A stretch of DNA of 27,323 nucleotides from Planctomycetota bacterium (GCA_018897395.1 JAHIKV010000214.1:1-27323), one strand, 5' to 3'; counted from the stretch's first letter, positions 12,104 to 19,205 are shown. Notes: generated by a model not told the origin, from the sequence alone. Program-made: numbers and translations.

Positions 12104-12766
12104 ATGGTCAGCTTACCGATATACGACTGCACCGGCGCCGAGATCGGCAAGTACGAGATCGACCCCGCGCGATTGGCCCCGCGCATCAGCAAGCAGTTGT
12201 TGCACGACGCCGTGGTGATGTACCAGACCAATTTGCGTCAAGGCTCGGCGAAGACCAAGACCCGTTCGGAAGTGTCGGGTTCGACGCGGAAGATGTATCG
12301 TCAGAAGGGGACGGGGAACGCGCGGGCCGGCTCGCGTCGCAGCGGCATCCGCCGCGGCGGCGGGCACATCCACGCCAAGCGGCCGCGCGACTGGTCGTAC
12401 CGGCTGCCGAAGAAGGCCCTCCGACTGGCCACGCGGATGGCCCTGGCCTCACGCATCGCCGACGACGAAGTCACGTTGATCGACCGGCTCTCCTTCGATC
12501 AGCCAAGGACGCGGGAAGCGGCTTCCATCCTAAAAGCGTTAAAGCTGGGCGACACCACCTTGCTGGTAGCCGTGCCCGATTATGACGTTAACGTGTACAA
12601 GAGCCTTCGCAACCTGGCCGGCGTGTCGGTTTCTCCGGTGGCGGAGCTAAACGCGTTGAGCGTGTTGGCTCCGAAGCGGTTGTTGATGACCGCCTCGGCG
12701 TTGGAGGCGTTTCAGAAAGCGGCGACCGCCGGTCGCGCCGATTGCGAAACCGCAAGCGAGACGTAA
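12104..12766 (+). CDS. rplD: 50S ribosomal protein L4
   Basis: A 220-residue L4, which lines the exit tunnel and in some bacteria autoregulates the S10 operon. The signature is the tunnel loop MYRQKGTGNARAGSRRSGIRRGGGHIHAKRPRDWSY region (residues about 64-99). The C-terminal residues after about 205 (KAATAGRADCETASET) are unlike L4 and are encoded by the first copy of a 30-nt repeat that recurs just after the gene. The start has AAGGGA about 8 nt upstream. No S10-leader-type structure was recognised in front of rpsJ, so autoregulation is unproven here. Confidence 0.96.
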   Translation: MVSLPIYDCTGAEIGKYEIDPARLAPRISKQLLHDAVVMYQTNLRQGSAKTKTRSEVSGSTRKMYRQKGTGNARAGSRRSGIRRGGGHIHAKRPRDWSYRLPKKALRLATRMALASRIADDEVTLIDRLSFDQPRTREAASILKALKLGDTTLLVAVPDYDVNVYKSLRNLAGVSVSPVAELNALSVLAPKRLLMTASALEAFQKAATAGRADCETASET

Positions 12767-12810
12767 AGCCGCTTGGCGGCGGTCGCGCCCCGTGCGAAGC
12801 CGCAAGCGGC
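12731..12810 (+). repeat. Direct repeat spanning the rplD end
   Basis: The copies at 12731-12760 and 12781-12810 match at 24 of 30 positions. Each starts GGTCGCGCC and ends with CCGCAAGCG. The first is translated into the L4 tail (GRADCETASE); the second lies in the spacer before rplW. Confidence 0.8.
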
Positions 12811-12837
12811 ATTAGTTGATATTACGAGGAATAGACG

Positions 12838-13149
12838 ATGGCCCGAGACGCCACCAAAACCGCCCTGGAGTTGGAGCCGCACCAGATCATCCTTCGGCCG
12901 CTGGTGACCGAAAAGGGGATGCACAAGGCGAGCCGCTGCAACGCCTATGCCTTCGAGGTGAGCCGGATGGCGGGCAAGGACGACGTTCGCCGGGCCGTGG
13001 AGACTCTTTTTGACGTCAAGGTGGTGCGGGTGAACATCCAGAACCGCAAGGGCAAGCCCCGCCGGGCACGATTCCGCAAGGGAACCACCAACGCCTGGAA
13101 AAAGGCCGTTGTCACTTTGGACCCGGAGCATAGAATTAACTTCTTTTAG
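12838..13149 (+). CDS. rplW: 50S ribosomal protein L23
   Basis: A 103-residue L23, the tunnel-exit protein that docks trigger factor and SRP. It is recognised by LEPHQIILRPLVTEKGMHK, then YAFEVSRMAGKDDVRRAVETLFDVKVVRVN and RKGKPRRARFRKG, followed by the C-terminal strand KKAVVTLDPEHRI. It is of usual length. Its TAG stop is also the first unit of the downstream TAGTGGT heptamer arm, so the repeat starts exactly at the stop codon. Confidence 0.97.
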   Translation: MARDATKTALELEPHQIILRPLVTEKGMHKASRCNAYAFEVSRMAGKDDVRRAVETLFDVKVVRVNIQNRKGKPRRARFRKGTTNAWKKAVVTLDPEHRINFF

Positions 13150-13288
13150 TGGTTAGTGGTCAGTGGCTAGTGGCTAGTGATAAAGCCACCAGCTTCCGAC
13201 CCTTATGGAAATGGGGAACGCGGAAATCCTCGAATAAATTTAACCGTTTGAACACTAGCCACTGACCACTAGCCACTAGCCACTACTG
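13147..13288. repeat. Two-arm heptamer spacer, GTGGCTA word, rplW-rplB
   Basis: The left arm (13147-13182) reads TAGTGGT, TAGTGGT, CAGTGGC, TAGTGGC, TAGTGAT and begins with the L23 stop codon. The right arm (13251-13288) is CACTAGC, CACTGAC, CACTAGC, CACTAGC, CACTACTG and abuts the rplB ATG. The unique core is about 68 nt. No Shine-Dalgarno precedes rplB. Confidence 0.92.
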
Positions 13289-14146
13289 ATGGGCATCCGC
13301 AAATACAATCCGACCAGTCCGGGCCGCCGCGGCGCGACTGTGAGCGACTTCGCCGAGTTGACCCCCGGCGCGAAGCCGGTGAAGGGTCTGCTGAAGACGA
13401 AGCGGCGCAAGGGCGGCCGGAACAACCAGGGCAAGATCACCGCCCAGCATCGCGGCGGCGGTCATAAGCGGCAGTTGCGGAAAATCGACTTCCGCCGCGA
13501 CAAGGACGGAGTCCCCGCCGTGGTCGACTCTATCCAGTACGATCCGAACCGCAGTTCGCGGATCGCCTTGTTGCACTACGTGGACGGTGAGAAACGATAC
13601 ATCCTTGCGCCGGAGGGGCTGAAAGCGGGCGACCAGGTCCTTAGTGGTCGGGACGCCCCGATTTCGGTCGGCAACTGCCTGCCTCTGTCGGTCATTCCGC
13701 TGGGCACGGACGTTCACAACGTCGAGATGCTGCCCGGACGCGGCGGGGTGCTGTGCCGCTCGGCCGGTATCCGCGCCACGTTGGCCGCCCGCGACGCTGA
13801 TTGGGCGCAGATCACTCTCCCCAGCGGAGAGATTCGCCGCGTACCCGCCGCGTGCCGGGCGACGATCGGCGTGGTCGGCAACTCCGACCACATGGGAATT
13901 GTCTTGGGTAAAGCCGGCCGCAAGCGGTGGCTTGGCCGGCGTCCCCACGTCCGCGGCACCACCATGAATCCCGTCGATCATCCCCACGGCGGCGGCGAAG
14001 GTCGAACCAAGGGCGGGCGGCATCCGGTCAGCCCCACCGGAAAGTCGGCAAAGGGCGGCGCTACCCGAAAACGGAAAAAACCGTCGAACAAGGCGATTGT
14101 CCGACGACGGAAATCGAGAAGGTATGGGCAGTTGAAGATCAAGTAG
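13289..14146 (+). CDS. rplB: 50S ribosomal protein L2
   Basis: A 285-residue L2, needed for subunit association and peptidyl-transferase activity. The catalytic-region motif HPHGGGEG is at 231-238, and the N-terminal MGIRKYNPTSPGRRGATV and GGGHKRQLRKIDFRRD are standard. Typical bacterial length is about 275, so it carries about ten extra residues. The ATG directly follows the repeat arm and has no purine-rich ribosome site. Another repeat spacer separates it from rpsS. Confidence 0.98.
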   Translation: MGIRKYNPTSPGRRGATVSDFAELTPGAKPVKGLLKTKRRKGGRNNQGKITAQHRGGGHKRQLRKIDFRRDKDGVPAVVDSIQYDPNRSSRIALLHYVDGEKRYILAPEGLKAGDQVLSGRDAPISVGNCLPLSVIPLGTDVHNVEMLPGRGGVLCRSAGIRATLAARDADWAQITLPSGEIRRVPAACRATIGVVGNSDHMGIVLGKAGRKRWLGRRPHVRGTTMNPVDHPHGGGEGRTKGGRHPVSPTGKSAKGGATRKRKKPSNKAIVRRRKSRRYGQLKIK

Positions 14147-14307
<161 letters not shown>

Positions 14308-14310
14308 ACC

Positions 14311-14580
14311 ATGGGAAGATCACTGAAAAAAGGTCCATTCATCACCCCAAAGCTGTTTCTGAAGGTGCAAAAACAGAACGACGCGGGGACGAAGGAACCG
14401 ATCAAGACCTGGGCCAGGGCATGTACGATCGTGCCGGAGTTCGTCGGACACACGTTCATGGTCCACAACGGCAAGGTACACATCAAGGTGTTCGTGACCG
14501 AGGAGATGGTCGGGCATCGGCTGGGTGAATTCGCGCCGACGCGGACGTTCCGCGGACACGGCGGCAAAGGCAAGCGATAG
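14311..14580 (+). CDS. rpsS: 30S ribosomal protein S19
   Basis: An 89-residue S19 of the 30S head. It begins MGRSLKKGPFITPKLFLKV and has TIVPEFVGHTFMVHNGKVHIKVFVTEEMVGHRLGEFAPTRTFRGH, a full match to the family. A repeat arm and ATTACC sit before the start, with no Shine-Dalgarno. It is followed after 10 nt by rplV. Confidence 0.97.
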   Translation: MGRSLKKGPFITPKLFLKVQKQNDAGTKEPIKTWARACTIVPEFVGHTFMVHNGKVHIKVFVTEEMVGHRLGEFAPTRTFRGHGGKGKR

Positions 14581-14590
14581 GGACGGCGCG

Positions 14591-14917
14591 ATGGCTTACA
14601 AGGCGACACACAGATTCGCGCGGATCAGCGCCAGAAAGGTGCGCCCGCTGGCCGACTTGATCCGCGGCAAGCTGGCCGACGACGCCCTGGACATCCTCAA
14701 GTATCAGCCGCACCGCGGGGCGCGGATGCTGGAGAAGGTGCTCCGCAGCGCGCTGAGCAACGCCGAGGACCGCCGCGCGCAAAACCTACACCGCCTGATG
14801 GTGACCGATTGCCGCGTGGACGGCGGACCGATGTTCAAGCGGATGCGCCCGCATGCCCGCGGCATGTCCTCGGTCATCAAAAAACGATTTTCGCACATCC
14901 ACGTGGCACTGGAATAG
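14591..14917 (+). CDS. rplV: 50S ribosomal protein L22
   Basis: A 108-residue L22, which extends a beta hairpin into the exit tunnel. Key features are ARISARKVRPLADLIRGK and the hairpin GGPMFKRMRPHARGMSSVIKKRFSHIHVALE. The start at 14591 (MAYKATHRFARIS) is preferred to the longer frame from 14525, which would overlap rpsS. GGGACGG lies just upstream. The gap to rpsC is only 3 nt, implying coupling. Confidence 0.96.
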   Translation: MAYKATHRFARISARKVRPLADLIRGKLADDALDILKYQPHRGARMLEKVLRSALSNAEDRRAQNLHRLMVTDCRVDGGPMFKRMRPHARGMSSVIKKRFSHIHVALE

Positions 14918-14920
14918 CAG

Positions 14921-15637
14921 ATGGGTCAAAAAGTCAATCCCGTTGGATTTCGCACCGGCATCATGACCGGTTGGAAGAGTCGGTGGTACGCCTCGAAGCA
15001 GGAGTTCGCCGACTTGCTGATCGAGGACCATAAAATCCGCAAGTTCGTCAAGGGCCGCAAGGACAAGTTCGGCAAGCCGTTGTATCCGGCGATCGCCAAG
15101 ATCGAGATCGAGCGCACCCGCGACGAAGTAAAGGTCGTGTTGTTTTCGGCCCGGCCGGGTATTTTGATCGGACGGAAGGGAGAGCGGGTCGAGGAGTTGC
15201 AGAAAGAACTACAAGAAAAGACCAGACGGCGGATAAACATCAAGATCGAGGAGATTAATCGCCCCGAGCTGGTGGCCCAACTGGTGGCCGAGGACATCGC
15301 CGAGCAGTTGGTCAAACGGTCCGGCTTCCGGCGGACCATGAAAAGGGCGCTCGAACAATCGATGGAGGCGGGAGCAAAGGGAATCAAGATTCAATTGTCC
15401 GGCCGGCTGGGCGGGGCGGAAATGTCGCGCCGCGAAAAACAAATCGCCGGCTCCATTCCGCTGAGCACCCTGCAGGCAAAAATCGACTACGGCTTTACCG
15501 AAGCGCTGATCGCTCAAGGGCACATCGGCGTGCAAGTGTGGATCAACCAGGGAACCTACAGCGAGGACCAGACCGATGGCGCTGATGCCAAAACGGGTCA
15601 AGCACCGAAAAAGTCAAAGAGGACGTATAAGAGGTAA
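14921..15637 (+). CDS. rpsC: 30S ribosomal protein S3
   Basis: A 238-residue S3 at the mRNA entry of the 30S subunit. It starts MGQKVNPVGFRTGIM; the KH domain carries the GXXG loop GILIGRKGERVEEL near residue 82; SGRLGGAEMSRRE and the C-terminal domain ending GVQVWINQGTYSED follow. The last 20 residues are a basic tail (KKSKRTYKR) that overlaps the start of rplP by 62 nt in another frame, so this DNA encodes two basic tails at once. The overlap is unusually long for these genes. Confidence 0.97.
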   Translation: MGQKVNPVGFRTGIMTGWKSRWYASKQEFADLLIEDHKIRKFVKGRKDKFGKPLYPAIAKIEIERTRDEVKVVLFSARPGILIGRKGERVEELQKELQEKTRRRINIKIEEINRPELVAQLVAEDIAEQLVKRSGFRRTMKRALEQSMEAGAKGIKIQLSGRLGGAEMSRREKQIAGSIPLSTLQAKIDYGFTEALIAQGHIGVQVWINQGTYSEDQTDGADAKTGQAPKKSKRTYKR

Positions 15638-15992
15638 AGCCTCGAGGGGCAACCGCGTCGTCTTCGGCGACTACGGCTTGCAGGCGCTGCAAGCCGGCTG
15701 GATCAGCGCGCAGACGATCGAGGCCGGCCGCATCGCCGCCCAGCAATACCTTCGCGCCGAAGGCCGGCTCTACATCCGCGCCTTCCCCCACAAGCCGATC
15801 ACCTCCATCCCCTTGGAAACCCGCATGGGCAAAGGGAAGGGTGAGCCGGAATATTGGGCGGCGGTGGTCAAGCCGGGAACGGTGTTGTACGAAATCGGCG
15901 GCATTTCCGAGGAGGCCGCGAGGCTTTGTTTCACCCGCCTGGCACACAAAATGCCGGTCAAAGTGCGTTTCCTCCGACGACGACCGATATAG
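15576..15992 (+). CDS. rplP: 50S ribosomal protein L16
   Basis: A 138-residue L16 near the A-site tRNA. The N-terminus MALMPKRVKHRKSQRGRIRG and the motifs FGDYGLQALQAGWISAQTIEAGRIA and MGKGKGEPEYWAAVVKPG are diagnostic. The start at 15576 lies inside rpsC and has GAGGA 8 nt upstream. ATG at 15585 (MPKRVKH) is a possible alternative and would still overlap rpsC by 53 nt. It is followed by a 220-nt repeat spacer. Confidence 0.97.
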   Translation: MALMPKRVKHRKSQRGRIRGKASRGNRVVFGDYGLQALQAGWISAQTIEAGRIAAQQYLRAEGRLYIRAFPHKPITSIPLETRMGKGKGEPEYWAAVVKPGTVLYEIGGISEEAARLCFTRLAHKMPVKVRFLRRRPI

Positions 15993-16212
15993 GGGGGAGT
16001 GGCCAGTGGCCAGTGGTCAGTGGCCAGTATGGGATAAGTCGTTGTTGGGGTGGCAGTTGTACTGCCGCCCCCGAATGCGGCAGTACAACTTCCGCGCCAA
16101 CTAACGTTTTGGATAAGTCAAAGAAAACGGACCACCGACTACTGACCACTAGCCACTAGCCACTAGCCACTGGCCACTAGCCACTAGCCACTGGCCACTA
16201 AGAGACCTAGCG
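15993..16212. repeat. Two-arm heptamer spacer with inverted palindrome pair, rplP-rpmC
   Basis: The left arm (about 15998-16029) is GTGGCCA, GTGGCCA, GTGGTCA, GTGGCCA. The right arm (about 16137-16200) has about nine CACTAGC/CACTGGC/CACTGAC units. The core carries the 14-nt arm AGTTGTACTGCCGC (16055-16068) and its exact reverse complement (16077-16090), the first containing the palindrome GGCAGT-TGT-ACTGCC. The right arm is twice as long as the left. Confidence 0.92.
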
Positions 16213-16467
16213 ATGACCAAGGCTTCCGAACTTCGAGACATGAGCGACGAGCAGTTGGCGTTGACCTTGAAGGAAACGGCCGGCAACTTGTTCCACCTGC
16301 GGCTTCAGGCACAGACGGAACGACTCGACGCCCCCAGCGAATTGCGAAAACAGCGGCGCTTGATCGCCAGGATCAAGACGCTTCAGAACCATCGCCGGCG
16401 CGCCGCCGATAAAGCCGCGGCCGTCGGTTGCGCCGTCGCCGAAACGGGCGCCGAGAAACAGGGATAA
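16213..16467 (+). CDS. rpmC: 50S ribosomal protein L29
   Basis: An 84-residue L29 at the tunnel exit. The helical hairpin core is MTKASELRDMSDEQLALTLKETAGNLFHLRLQAQTERLDAPSELRKQRRLIARIKTLQ, where the FxLRxQ and IRxxIARIKT patterns are conserved. The last 20 or so residues are an alanine-rich extension beyond usual L29 length (60-70). The neighbour rpsQ begins 5 nt after the stop. Confidence 0.94.
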   Translation: MTKASELRDMSDEQLALTLKETAGNLFHLRLQAQTERLDAPSELRKQRRLIARIKTLQNHRRRAADKAAAVGCAVAETGAEKQG

Positions 16468-16472
16468 GACCC

Positions 16473-16793
16473 ATGCCTAAGCGATTACGAACCGGGATCG
16501 TCACCAGCGACAAGACGGCGAAGACCCGCCGGGTGGAGATTCCCCGGCTGGTCAAGCACCCGCGGTACGGAAAGTACGTCCACCGCAAAACCGTCTGCCA
16601 CGTGCATGACGAGAACAACGAGTCAAGCGTCGGCGACTTGGTGGAGATCGTCGAATCGCGGCCGATGTCGAAGACTAAGCGGTGGGCTTTGGCGCGGGTG
16701 GTGGAGAAAGGGCGGATGCTCGACCTGGCGGCGATGCGGGCCGCCGCGCGACACGGCGATGCCCGGCAGGAGGCCGAGGAGGAGCAGCCATGA
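16473..16793 (+). CDS. rpsQ: 30S ribosomal protein S17
   Basis: A 106-residue S17, an OB-fold primary 16S rRNA binder. It is identified by GIVTSDKTAKTRRVEIPRLVKHPRYGKYVHRKT and VGDLVEIVESRPMSKTKRWALARVVEKG. Start 16473 gives MPKRLRTGIVTSDK; the longer frame from 16428 overlaps rpmC and is not used. A C-terminal extension of about 25 residues ends in an acidic run EAEEEQP. It overlaps rplN by 4 nt (ATGA). Confidence 0.96.
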   Translation: MPKRLRTGIVTSDKTAKTRRVEIPRLVKHPRYGKYVHRKTVCHVHDENNESSVGDLVEIVESRPMSKTKRWALARVVEKGRMLDLAAMRAAARHGDARQEAEEEQP

Positions 16794-17158
16794 TTCAGAT
16801 GCAAACCCGCTTGGCCGTGGCCGACAACACCGGAGCCAAGGAACTTATGTGCGTCAAGGTGCTGGGGGGATCGCGGAAGCGGTTCGCCCGGGTGGGCGAC
16901 GTCGTCGTCTGCAGCGTTAAGGCCGTCACCTCGGGCGGAGACCTGAAAAAAGGGACGGTGGTCCGGGCGGTGATCGTCCGCTGCAAGCAGCCCACCCGAC
17001 GGACCGACGGCAGCTACGTCCGCTTCGACAGCAACGCGGCGGTGATTATCGACAACGAGCGGAACCCAAAAGGCACGCGAATCTTCGGCGCCGTCGCCCG
17101 CGAGCTGCGCGACCGGAACTTCATGAAAATCGTCAGCCTTGCGAACGAGGTGGTGTGA
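16790..17158 (+). CDS. rplN: 50S ribosomal protein L14
   Basis: A 122-residue L14 at the subunit interface. It has the standard full sequence MIQMQTRLAVADNTGAKELMCVKVLGGS, with SGGDLKKGTVVRAVIVRCKQ and NERNPKGTRIFGAVARELRD. The start is set by the family N-terminus and the ATGA overlap with rpsQ. The length equals the family norm. A repeat spacer of a different word (GTTGTCA) follows. Confidence 0.98.
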   Translation: MIQMQTRLAVADNTGAKELMCVKVLGGSRKRFARVGDVVVCSVKAVTSGGDLKKGTVVRAVIVRCKQPTRRTDGSYVRFDSNAAVIIDNERNPKGTRIFGAVARELRDRNFMKIVSLANEVV

Positions 17159-17288
17159 AGGAGTTGTCAGTTATCAGTTGTCAGTTGTCAGTTCTTGATC
17201 TGAAAACTGACTGAAAACTGAAAACTGAAAACTGACAACTAAAAACTGACTGACAACTGATAACTGAAAACTGACTGACAACCAACGC
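17159..17288. repeat. Two-arm heptamer spacer, GTTGTCA/ACTGACA word, rplN-rplX
   Basis: The left arm (17163-17194) reads GTTGTCA, GTTATCA, GTTGTCA, GTTGTCA. The rest is dense AAAACTG/ACTGACA units; ACAACTGATAACTG near the right end pairs with the left arm. It has the same layout as the GTGGCTA spacers but an unrelated word. Confidence 0.9.
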
Positions 17289-17291
17289 AAA

Positions 17292-17310
17292 ACCTCGCCA
17301 GCGAGGTGAT
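17292..17310 (+). promoter_or_regulatory. Hairpin that includes the rplX Shine-Dalgarno
   Basis: ACCTCG (17292-17297), loop CCAG, CGAGGT (17302-17307). The right arm overlaps the strong ribosome-binding site GAGGTGAT (17303-17310), so the folded RNA would hide it. The stem is only 6 bp. Confidence 0.55.
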
Positions 17311-17664
17311 ATGATGCGAATAAAGACCAACGATACCGTAAGAGTGATCGCCGGCGACGACCGCGGGGCCACCGGCAAGGTGCTCCGCGTGGAACGCAAG
17401 GCGGGCAAACTGGTCGTCGAGGGCGTCAACCGCGTGTACAAACACGTCCGCCGCAGCCAGAAGAACCCGCAGGGCGGCCGGCTCTCGAAGGAAATGCCGA
17501 TCCGCACCAGCAACGTGCTGTTGGTGTGCGAGGCGTGCGGCGCCGCCACCCGCCTCGGCGTGCGATACCTGGACAACGGCGTCAAGGAACGTTATTGCAA
17601 GAAATGCGGCGCCGGCAACGGCCAACTGTCTCCGCCAAAGGCCCGCTACGCAAAGGAAAAATAA
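17311..17664 (+). CDS. rplX: 50S ribosomal protein L24, zinc-ribbon form
   Basis: A 117-residue L24, an assembly initiator. The KOW motif is RIKTNDTVRVIAGDDRGATGKVLRV, followed by VEGVNRVYKHVRRSQKNPQGGR. The C-terminal part carries two CxxC pairs (C73/C76 and C96/C99), the zinc-ribbon version. Two adjacent Met codons (17311 and 17314) are possible; the spacing from GAGGTG favours the second (5 nt) over the first (2 nt). Confidence 0.95.
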   Translation: MMRIKTNDTVRVIAGDDRGATGKVLRVERKAGKLVVEGVNRVYKHVRRSQKNPQGGRLSKEMPIRTSNVLLVCEACGAATRLGVRYLDNGVKERYCKKCGAGNGQLSPPKARYAKEK

Positions 17665-17668
17665 CTCA

Positions 17669-17726
17669 TTGTGGTGCAGGCGTCCCGCCTGCTGAATATG
17701 TTGCCGGCGAGACGCCCGCGCCACAA
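17669..17726. repeat. Imperfect inverted repeat with inner palindrome, rplX-rplE
   Basis: TTGTGGTGCAGGCGTC (17669-17684) pairs with GACGCCCGCGCCACAA (17711-17726) at 14 of 16 positions plus one possible G-U pair. Inside is the perfect hairpin GCAGGCG-TCC-CGCCTGC (17676-17692). A run AAAAAATAA follows, but the operon clearly continues. Confidence 0.8.
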
Positions 17727-17745
17727 AAAATAACGCGAACCGAAA

Positions 17746-18363
17746 ATGACCGCAGACAAAGCGAAAAAGCCGAAAAAGGCCGCCAAGGCCGAAAAACCGC
17801 AAGAGCCGGAAGTGGTCCCAGTCCCGCGGTTGCAGGAAAAGTACGTAAAGGAAATTCTGCCGGGGCTGGCCGAGAAGTTCGGCCGCGCGAACCGGATGTC
17901 TTTGCCGCGACTCGAAAAAATCGTCGTCAACATGGGAGTGGGCAAGGCCATCGGCGAAAAAAAATACCTGGAGGAAGCCGTCGAGGCGCTAAAACAGATT
18001 TCCGGCCAAAAGCCGACGATCACGCTCAGCCGCAAGTCGATCGCCAATTTCAAGCTCCGCGAGGGAATGGCCATCGGCTGCAAGGTAACGTTGCGAGGAA
18101 AGCGGATGTACGAGTTCCTCGACCGGCTGGTCTCGCTGGCCTTGCCCCGGGTGCGCGACTTTCGAGGTTTGTCCCCGAACGCCTTCGACGGCCGGGGAAA
18201 CTTCAACCTGGGGTTGACCGAGTTGTTGGTGTTCCCGGAACTGAATCCCGACAAGTTTTCCTTCACCCAGGGGATGAACATTACGTTGGTCACGAGCGCA
18301 GAGAGCGACGACGAGGCGCGCGAGTTGTTGAAGGAGTTGGGAATGCCGCTACGGGCGGCGTAG
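17746..18363 (+). CDS. rplE: 50S ribosomal protein L5
   Basis: A 205-residue L5, which binds 5S rRNA. The core starts at PVPRLQEKYVKEILPGLAEKFG and has KIVVNMGVGKAIGEKK, QKPTITLSRKSIANFKLREGMAIGCKVTLRGKRMYEFLDRL and SPNAFDGRGNFNLGLTE, all typical. About 24 lysine/alanine-rich residues precede the core (TADKAKKPKKAAKAEKPQEP), an extension not present in standard L5 of about 180 residues. A shorter start is not available at a conserved position, so I keep the long form. Confidence 0.96.
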   Translation: MTADKAKKPKKAAKAEKPQEPEVVPVPRLQEKYVKEILPGLAEKFGRANRMSLPRLEKIVVNMGVGKAIGEKKYLEEAVEALKQISGQKPTITLSRKSIANFKLREGMAIGCKVTLRGKRMYEFLDRLVSLALPRVRDFRGLSPNAFDGRGNFNLGLTELLVFPELNPDKFSFTQGMNITLVTSAESDDEARELLKELGMPLRAA

Positions 18364-18462
18364 AGAAAAAGTGGCCAGTGGCTAGTGGCCAGACACGATT
18401 GATAAGCCTTCCCCACTGACCACTGACCACTGACCACTGACCACTGACCACTGACCACTAAA
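18364..18462. repeat. Two-arm heptamer spacer, CCACTGA word, rplE-rpsN
   Basis: The left arm (about 18371-18391) is GTGGCCA, GTGGCTA, GTGGCCA. The right arm (about 18414-18457) is six units of CCACTGA ending CCACTAAA directly at the rpsN ATG. The core is about 22 nt, the shortest loop of the set. No Shine-Dalgarno precedes rpsN. Confidence 0.92.
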
Positions 18463-18648
18463 ATGGCAAGTAAATCGAAGATCGCCGCGTCGCTGAGACA
18501 GCCTAAGTTCTCGACCCGCCGGGTGCGGAGGTGTCGGATTTGCGGGCGTCCGCGGGCCGTGTACCAGAAGTTTGGAATCTGCCGGATTTGCTTCCGAAAT
18601 CTCGCCGACGGAGGATTGATCCCCGGCGTCCGCAAAGCGAGTTGGTAA
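18463..18648 (+). CDS. rpsN: 30S ribosomal protein S14, zinc-binding type
   Basis: A 61-residue S14 of the short zinc form. The four cysteines are C24, C27, C40 and C43 (RRCRICGRPRAVYQKFGICRICFR), and the tail GGLIPGVRKASW is conserved. The 61-residue length is exactly that of the zinc-bearing class. It follows a repeat arm with no ribosome-binding site. Confidence 0.97.
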   Translation: MASKSKIAASLRQPKFSTRRVRRCRICGRPRAVYQKFGICRICFRNLADGGLIPGVRKASW

Positions 18649-18748
18649 AGAGACCCTGTTGCAGGTCAAAGAACTAATGTCGGAGGCCGATTCCGCCGAG
18701 TAACCGCCGAACCGCCGCGACATTACTTTACGTAGGACCATAAAACCG
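18649..18748. other. rpsN-rpsH spacer with long-loop inverted repeat
   Basis: TAATGTCG (18675-18682) and CGACATTA (18718-18725) are 8-nt exact inverted arms around a 35-nt loop rich in CCGCCGA words. No heptamer arms are present. TAGGA lies about 13 nt upstream of the rpsH start. Confidence 0.5.
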
Positions 18749-19144
18749 ATGATGACCGACCCGATTGCCGACATGTTGACCCGTATCCGCAACGCGGTGC
18801 GCGTCGAACGGCCCCAAGTCGAAATGCCTCTCTCCAAGATCAAACGGGGATTGGCGGAAGTGTTGAAGCGCGAAGGATATATTTGGGATTGGGAGGAAGT
18901 GGAGGATAAACCGGCAAGCCACCTGCGCGTTCACCTGAAATACGGCCCGAACGGAGAGCGGGTGATCCGCCGCATCCGACGGATCAGCAAGCCGGGGCGT
19001 CGCGTCTACAGCGGCGCCACCGAGCTGAAGCCGATCCTCGGCGGGCTGGGAATCTGCATTATCAGCACCAGCCGTGGAGTAATCAGCGACCGAGAGGCCA
19101 GGCAACGAAAACTCGGCGGAGAGGTGCTCTGCGAGGTCTGGTAG
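18749..19144 (+). CDS. rpsH: 30S ribosomal protein S8
   Basis: A 131-residue S8, a primary 16S rRNA binder that in E. coli also represses the spc operon. MTDPIADMLTRIRNAVRVERPQVEMPLSKIKRGLAEVLKREGYI and the C-terminal GGLGICIISTSRGVISDREARQRKLGGEVLCEVW are diagnostic. Two Met codons open the frame (18749, 18752) and either could be used. A one-arm repeat follows. Confidence 0.97.
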   Translation: MMTDPIADMLTRIRNAVRVERPQVEMPLSKIKRGLAEVLKREGYIWDWEEVEDKPASHLRVHLKYGPNGERVIRRIRRISKPGRRVYSGATELKPILGGLGICIISTSRGVISDREARQRKLGGEVLCEVW

Positions 19145-19187
19145 GATAGTGGATAGTGGATAGTGGATAGTGGCTAGTGGCTAGTAG
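19145..19187 (+). repeat. One-arm heptamer run, GTGGATA word, rpsH-rplF
   Basis: GTGGATA is repeated three times and followed by GTGGCTA, GTGGCTA, right after the S8 stop. No reverse-complement arm is found before rplF, whose start is preceded instead by TAGAGGTAAAGCAAA. Confidence 0.88.
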
Positions 19188-19205
19188 GTGTAGAGGTAAA
19201 GCAAA

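Noticed and set aside
17669..17735. Intrinsic terminator after rplX (hairpin followed by A/T-rich run)
   Set aside because: The tail is A-rich rather than a T-run on the sense strand, and the operon continues directly with rplE.
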